62,486 bases of DNA from Clostridia bacterium (lineage in GTDB: Bacteria; Bacillota; Clostridia; Christensenellales; Borkfalkiaceae): assembly GCA_017626135.1 (NCBI GenBank), contig JAGAJI010000022.1, positions 1 to 62,486 on the forward strand, given 5' to 3'. Below, one piece after another: positions 60,858-62,486 of this stretch (position 1 is the first letter of the stretch; every line of letters starts with the position of its first letter). Position numbers and translations under genes: made by a program. The notes below the pieces were generated by a model that made no database searches, was not told the DNA's origin, and saw only the letters and a list, made by a program, of their open reading frames with translations.

Positions 60858-61975
60858 ATGAACGAGAATACGTGTACAAAGTGACGGCGGCAGGTCGGGT
60901 GAACATCATCGGGGAGCACGTGGACTATTGCGGCGGCAAGGTATTGCCGGCGGCGCTCGCGGTGAAAAATACCGTCTATATCCGTCCCAACGGTACGAAT
61001 AAAATCAATCTGAAATGGACGACGTTGCCCGACGAAGTGACGCTCGATATCGATAAGTTGGACAGCTACAAGGGACTCAAATACGGCAATTATCAGGCAG
61101 GGAGCGCCCTCATGTGGCAACGCGCGGGACATAAGCTCGTCGGTTGTGATATGTTGCAGGATTGCACGGTGCCGTTTGGTAGCGGACTTTCTTCTTCGGC
61201 GGCGATCGAGGTCTCCACGATTGCGGCGCTCGCGACGGTGGCGGGGGAAGAATTCGATCCCGTGGACGTGGCGCTCAAAGCGCAGCAGGCGGAACGGGAA
61301 TACGCAGGGGTAAACTGCGGTATTATGGACCAGTACGCCTCCGCTTGCGGCAAGGAAAACCATGCGATTTTGCTCGATTGCAAGACGCTGCAAAGGGAGT
61401 ACGTGCCCGTGGAGCTCGGCGAATATGCGCTCGTAATCATCAACAGCAACAAGCCGCATAACCTCGTGGAAAGCAAGTATAACGAACGTCGCGCGGAAAC
61501 GGAAGAGGCGTTGCGCGTACTCAAAGAGTACGCGGATATCGAGTGCCTTGCCGATTTGACGGCAGAGGAATTCGAAAAGTACGCACACGTGCTCAGCGGA
61601 AAGGTTCGTGACAGAGCCACGCACGTGGTGCGCGAGTGCGAAAGAGTGCGCCTTGCGGTAGCGGCGATGAAAGCAGGGAATATCGAGGCTTTGGGAAAAC
61701 TGCTGAATGAATCCCACGATTCCCTTTCCAAACTGTACGAAGTGACGGGCAAGGAGTTGGATGCGCTTGCAAAAGCAGCGCAGGAACACCCTGCGTGCAT
61801 CGGTTCGAGAATGACGGGTGCAGGCTTTGGCGGCTGCACGATTTCGCTCGTGAAGAAGGATTGCGTCAAAGACTTCGAAGCCTACGTATGCGAGCAATAC
61901 GAGGGGGCTACGGGGTACAAACCGACCTGCTACGAAACGGAAATTTCCGACGGGATAACGGTTGAAAAATTGTAA
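60854..61975 (+). CDS. galK: Galactokinase
   Basis: A 373-residue GHMP kinase phosphorylating galactose at C1. The galactokinase signature GRVNIIGEHVDYCGGKVLPA is at ~13-32, the ATP loop VPFGSGLSSSAAIEVSTIAA at ~106-125, the third motif ECERVRLAVAAM and SRMTGAGFGGCTISLV near the C-terminus. Catalytic Asp lies in CGIMDQYASACG. ATG 60854 overlaps the galT stop. It closes the Leloir unit. Confidence 0.94.
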   Translation: MNEREYVYKVTAAGRVNIIGEHVDYCGGKVLPAALAVKNTVYIRPNGTNKINLKWTTLPDEVTLDIDKLDSYKGLKYGNYQAGSALMWQRAGHKLVGCDMLQDCTVPFGSGLSSSAAIEVSTIAALATVAGEEFDPVDVALKAQQAEREYAGVNCGIMDQYASACGKENHAILLDCKTLQREYVPVELGEYALVIINSNKPHNLVESKYNERRAETEEALRVLKEYADIECLADLTAEEFEKYAHVLSGKVRDRATHVVRECERVRLAVAAMKAGNIEALGKLLNESHDSLSKLYEVTGKELDALAKAAQEHPACIGSRMTGAGFGGCTISLVKKDCVKDFEAYVCEQYEGATGYKPTCYETEISDGITVEKL

Positions 61976-62076
61976 AACGTATAAATAGGAACGTCATGAT
62001 TATACGGACACGATAAGCATGTGTGGCGCTATATCGGATATTCGTTAAAATCGTGTTAGGTGATTTTTGCAATAGA

Positions 62077-62107
62077 AAAGGCTTGTAGCAAAACGCTACA
62101 AGCCTTT
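62077..62107 (-). terminator. Terminator of the tRNA-Ser gene
   Basis: A 13-bp stem (AAAGGCTTGTAGC / GCTACAAGCCTTT) with a 5-nt loop and a T-rich tract on the minus strand, just downstream of tRNA-Ser; it may also stop transcription from galK. Confidence 0.75.
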
Positions 62108-62114
62108 CATTTCC

Positions 62115-62204
62115 TGGCGCAGAGAAAGGGATTTGAACCCTTGTATACATTCCTGCATAACACGATTTCGAATCGTGCGCGTTCAACCGCTCCGCCATCT
62201 CTGC
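62115..62204 (-). tRNA. tRNA-Ser (anticodon CGA)
   Basis: A 90-nt minus-strand class II tRNA starting GCAGAGATGGCGGAGCGG and ending in encoded CCA. The anticodon stem CACGA/TCGTG encloses TTCGAAA, giving anticodon CGA (reads TCG). A long variable arm (about TTATGCAGGAATGTATAC) and G73 are typical of serine tRNAs. The T-loop has GGTTCAAATCC. Confidence 0.95.
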
Positions 62205-62289
62205 AAACAGCCTTTATATTATATATTATTTTGCACAAAAAAGCAACTGTTTTTAGGTCATATTTCAATTTTTATTTGTTAAAAAAGTA

Positions 62290-62318
62290 TTGACAATCTG
62301 TAAAAACCGTGATATAAT
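62290..62318 (+). promoter_or_regulatory. Promoter of the last partial gene
   Basis: TTGACA (62290-62295), 17-base spacer and TATAAT (62313-62318), followed by AAAGGAGGAT before ATG 62341. Confidence 0.85.
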
Positions 62319-62340
62319 TTAAGAAAAGGAGGATATTGAA

Positions 62341-62486
62341 ATGAAATATAAACGCAATCAATTCAACCCTAAATTAGATAAGGCGAACAAAGTTATCAAA
62401 GTCATTTATTTTCTTTTATACTTTGCGCTGAATTTATTCATTATCGGGACTTTGGTACATGAGGGAATGCAACCCATAGAGGAAAA
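62341..62486 (+). CDS. Small membrane protein, partial at window edge
   Basis: An open frame starting with ATG behind AAAGGAGGATATTGAA and running off the window. The visible ~48 residues have a basic start (MKYKRNQFNPKLDKANK), one membrane helix (VIYFLLYFALNLFIIGTLV) and an acidic end. Promoter and ribosome binding site are strong. Family not recognised from this fragment. Confidence 0.6.
   Translation, partial: MKYKRNQFNPKLDKANKVIKVIYFLLYFALNLFIIGTLVHEGMQPIEE

Noticed and set aside
1..62486. CRISPR array, prophage, rRNA operon or riboswitch
   Set aside because: No regularly spaced repeats, phage structural genes, rRNA sequence or recognisable riboswitch core was seen on either strand.

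Overview
The window looks like a chromosomal segment of an anaerobic, fermentative, probably gut-associated member of the Clostridia. Supporting signs are the murB-PHP-whiA-dnaE-pfkA block, AGGAGG-type ribosome binding sites, TTGACA-17-TATAAT promoters, soluble [4Fe-4S]-rich redox enzymes, and sugar pathways for L-rhamnose and galactose. The genus cannot be fixed from sequence alone. The first 4.3 kb is visibly more AT-rich than the rest and holds broken transposases (IS256- and ISL3-type), a TetR regulator and a GLUG-repeat lipoprotein. It ends at a tRNA-Ala gene and looks like a decayed acquired island.

Layout: 4.5-10.8 kb carries hpt, a family-2 glycosyltransferase with UDP-galactopyranose mutase, a LysR regulator, a YggS-type PLP protein, a permuted papain-like hydrolase and a short-chain dehydrogenase. 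10.9-16.9 kb is one operon for the oxidative arm of the TCA cycle: a DRE-TIM (probable Re-) citrate synthase, aconitase, a Si-type citrate synthase and isocitrate dehydrogenase. A structured 443-bp inverted-repeat element follows. 17.4-32.6 kb carries two membrane proteins (one with an in-frame TAG), phosphoglucomutase, murB, a PHP protein, whiA, dnaE, pfkA, a YwaF-like membrane protein, a PfkB kinase with an altered catalytic motif, an aldo/keto reductase and small proteins.

The most striking part is 32.8-45.4 kb: an LDH-fold dehydrogenase with the malate-specific Arg, fumarase, hdrB-hdrC-hdrA, an MvhD/FlxD protein, FlxC-, FlxB- and FlxA-like subunits, a 2Fe-2S/4Fe-4S protein and an anchor-less fumarate reductase flavoprotein. 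After a second copy of the inverted-repeat element comes an AAEX-family transporter, the family that includes a bacterial succinate exporter. Together they suggest oxaloacetate -> malate -> fumarate -> succinate, with the last step coupled through a soluble NADH-dependent Flx-Hdr flavin-bifurcating complex. With the citrate operon this makes a split (horseshoe) TCA cycle.

45.5-50.1 kb holds a PstS-like protein and several regulators (AraC, ArsR with a DUF5714-like protein, an AraC fragment cut by IS3-type ends, DeoR). 50.2-55.1 kb is an L-rhamnose operon (rhaB, rhaA, rhaD, fucO-like). 55.2-56.6 kb holds two adjacent deletion chimeras: an N-acetylhexosamine-kinase-like gene fused to the tail of nagA, and an ABC ATPase fused to a TOBE domain. 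56.6-62.0 kb has an esterase, a ROK kinase and galE-galT-galK. A tRNA-Ser and the start of a small membrane protein close the window.
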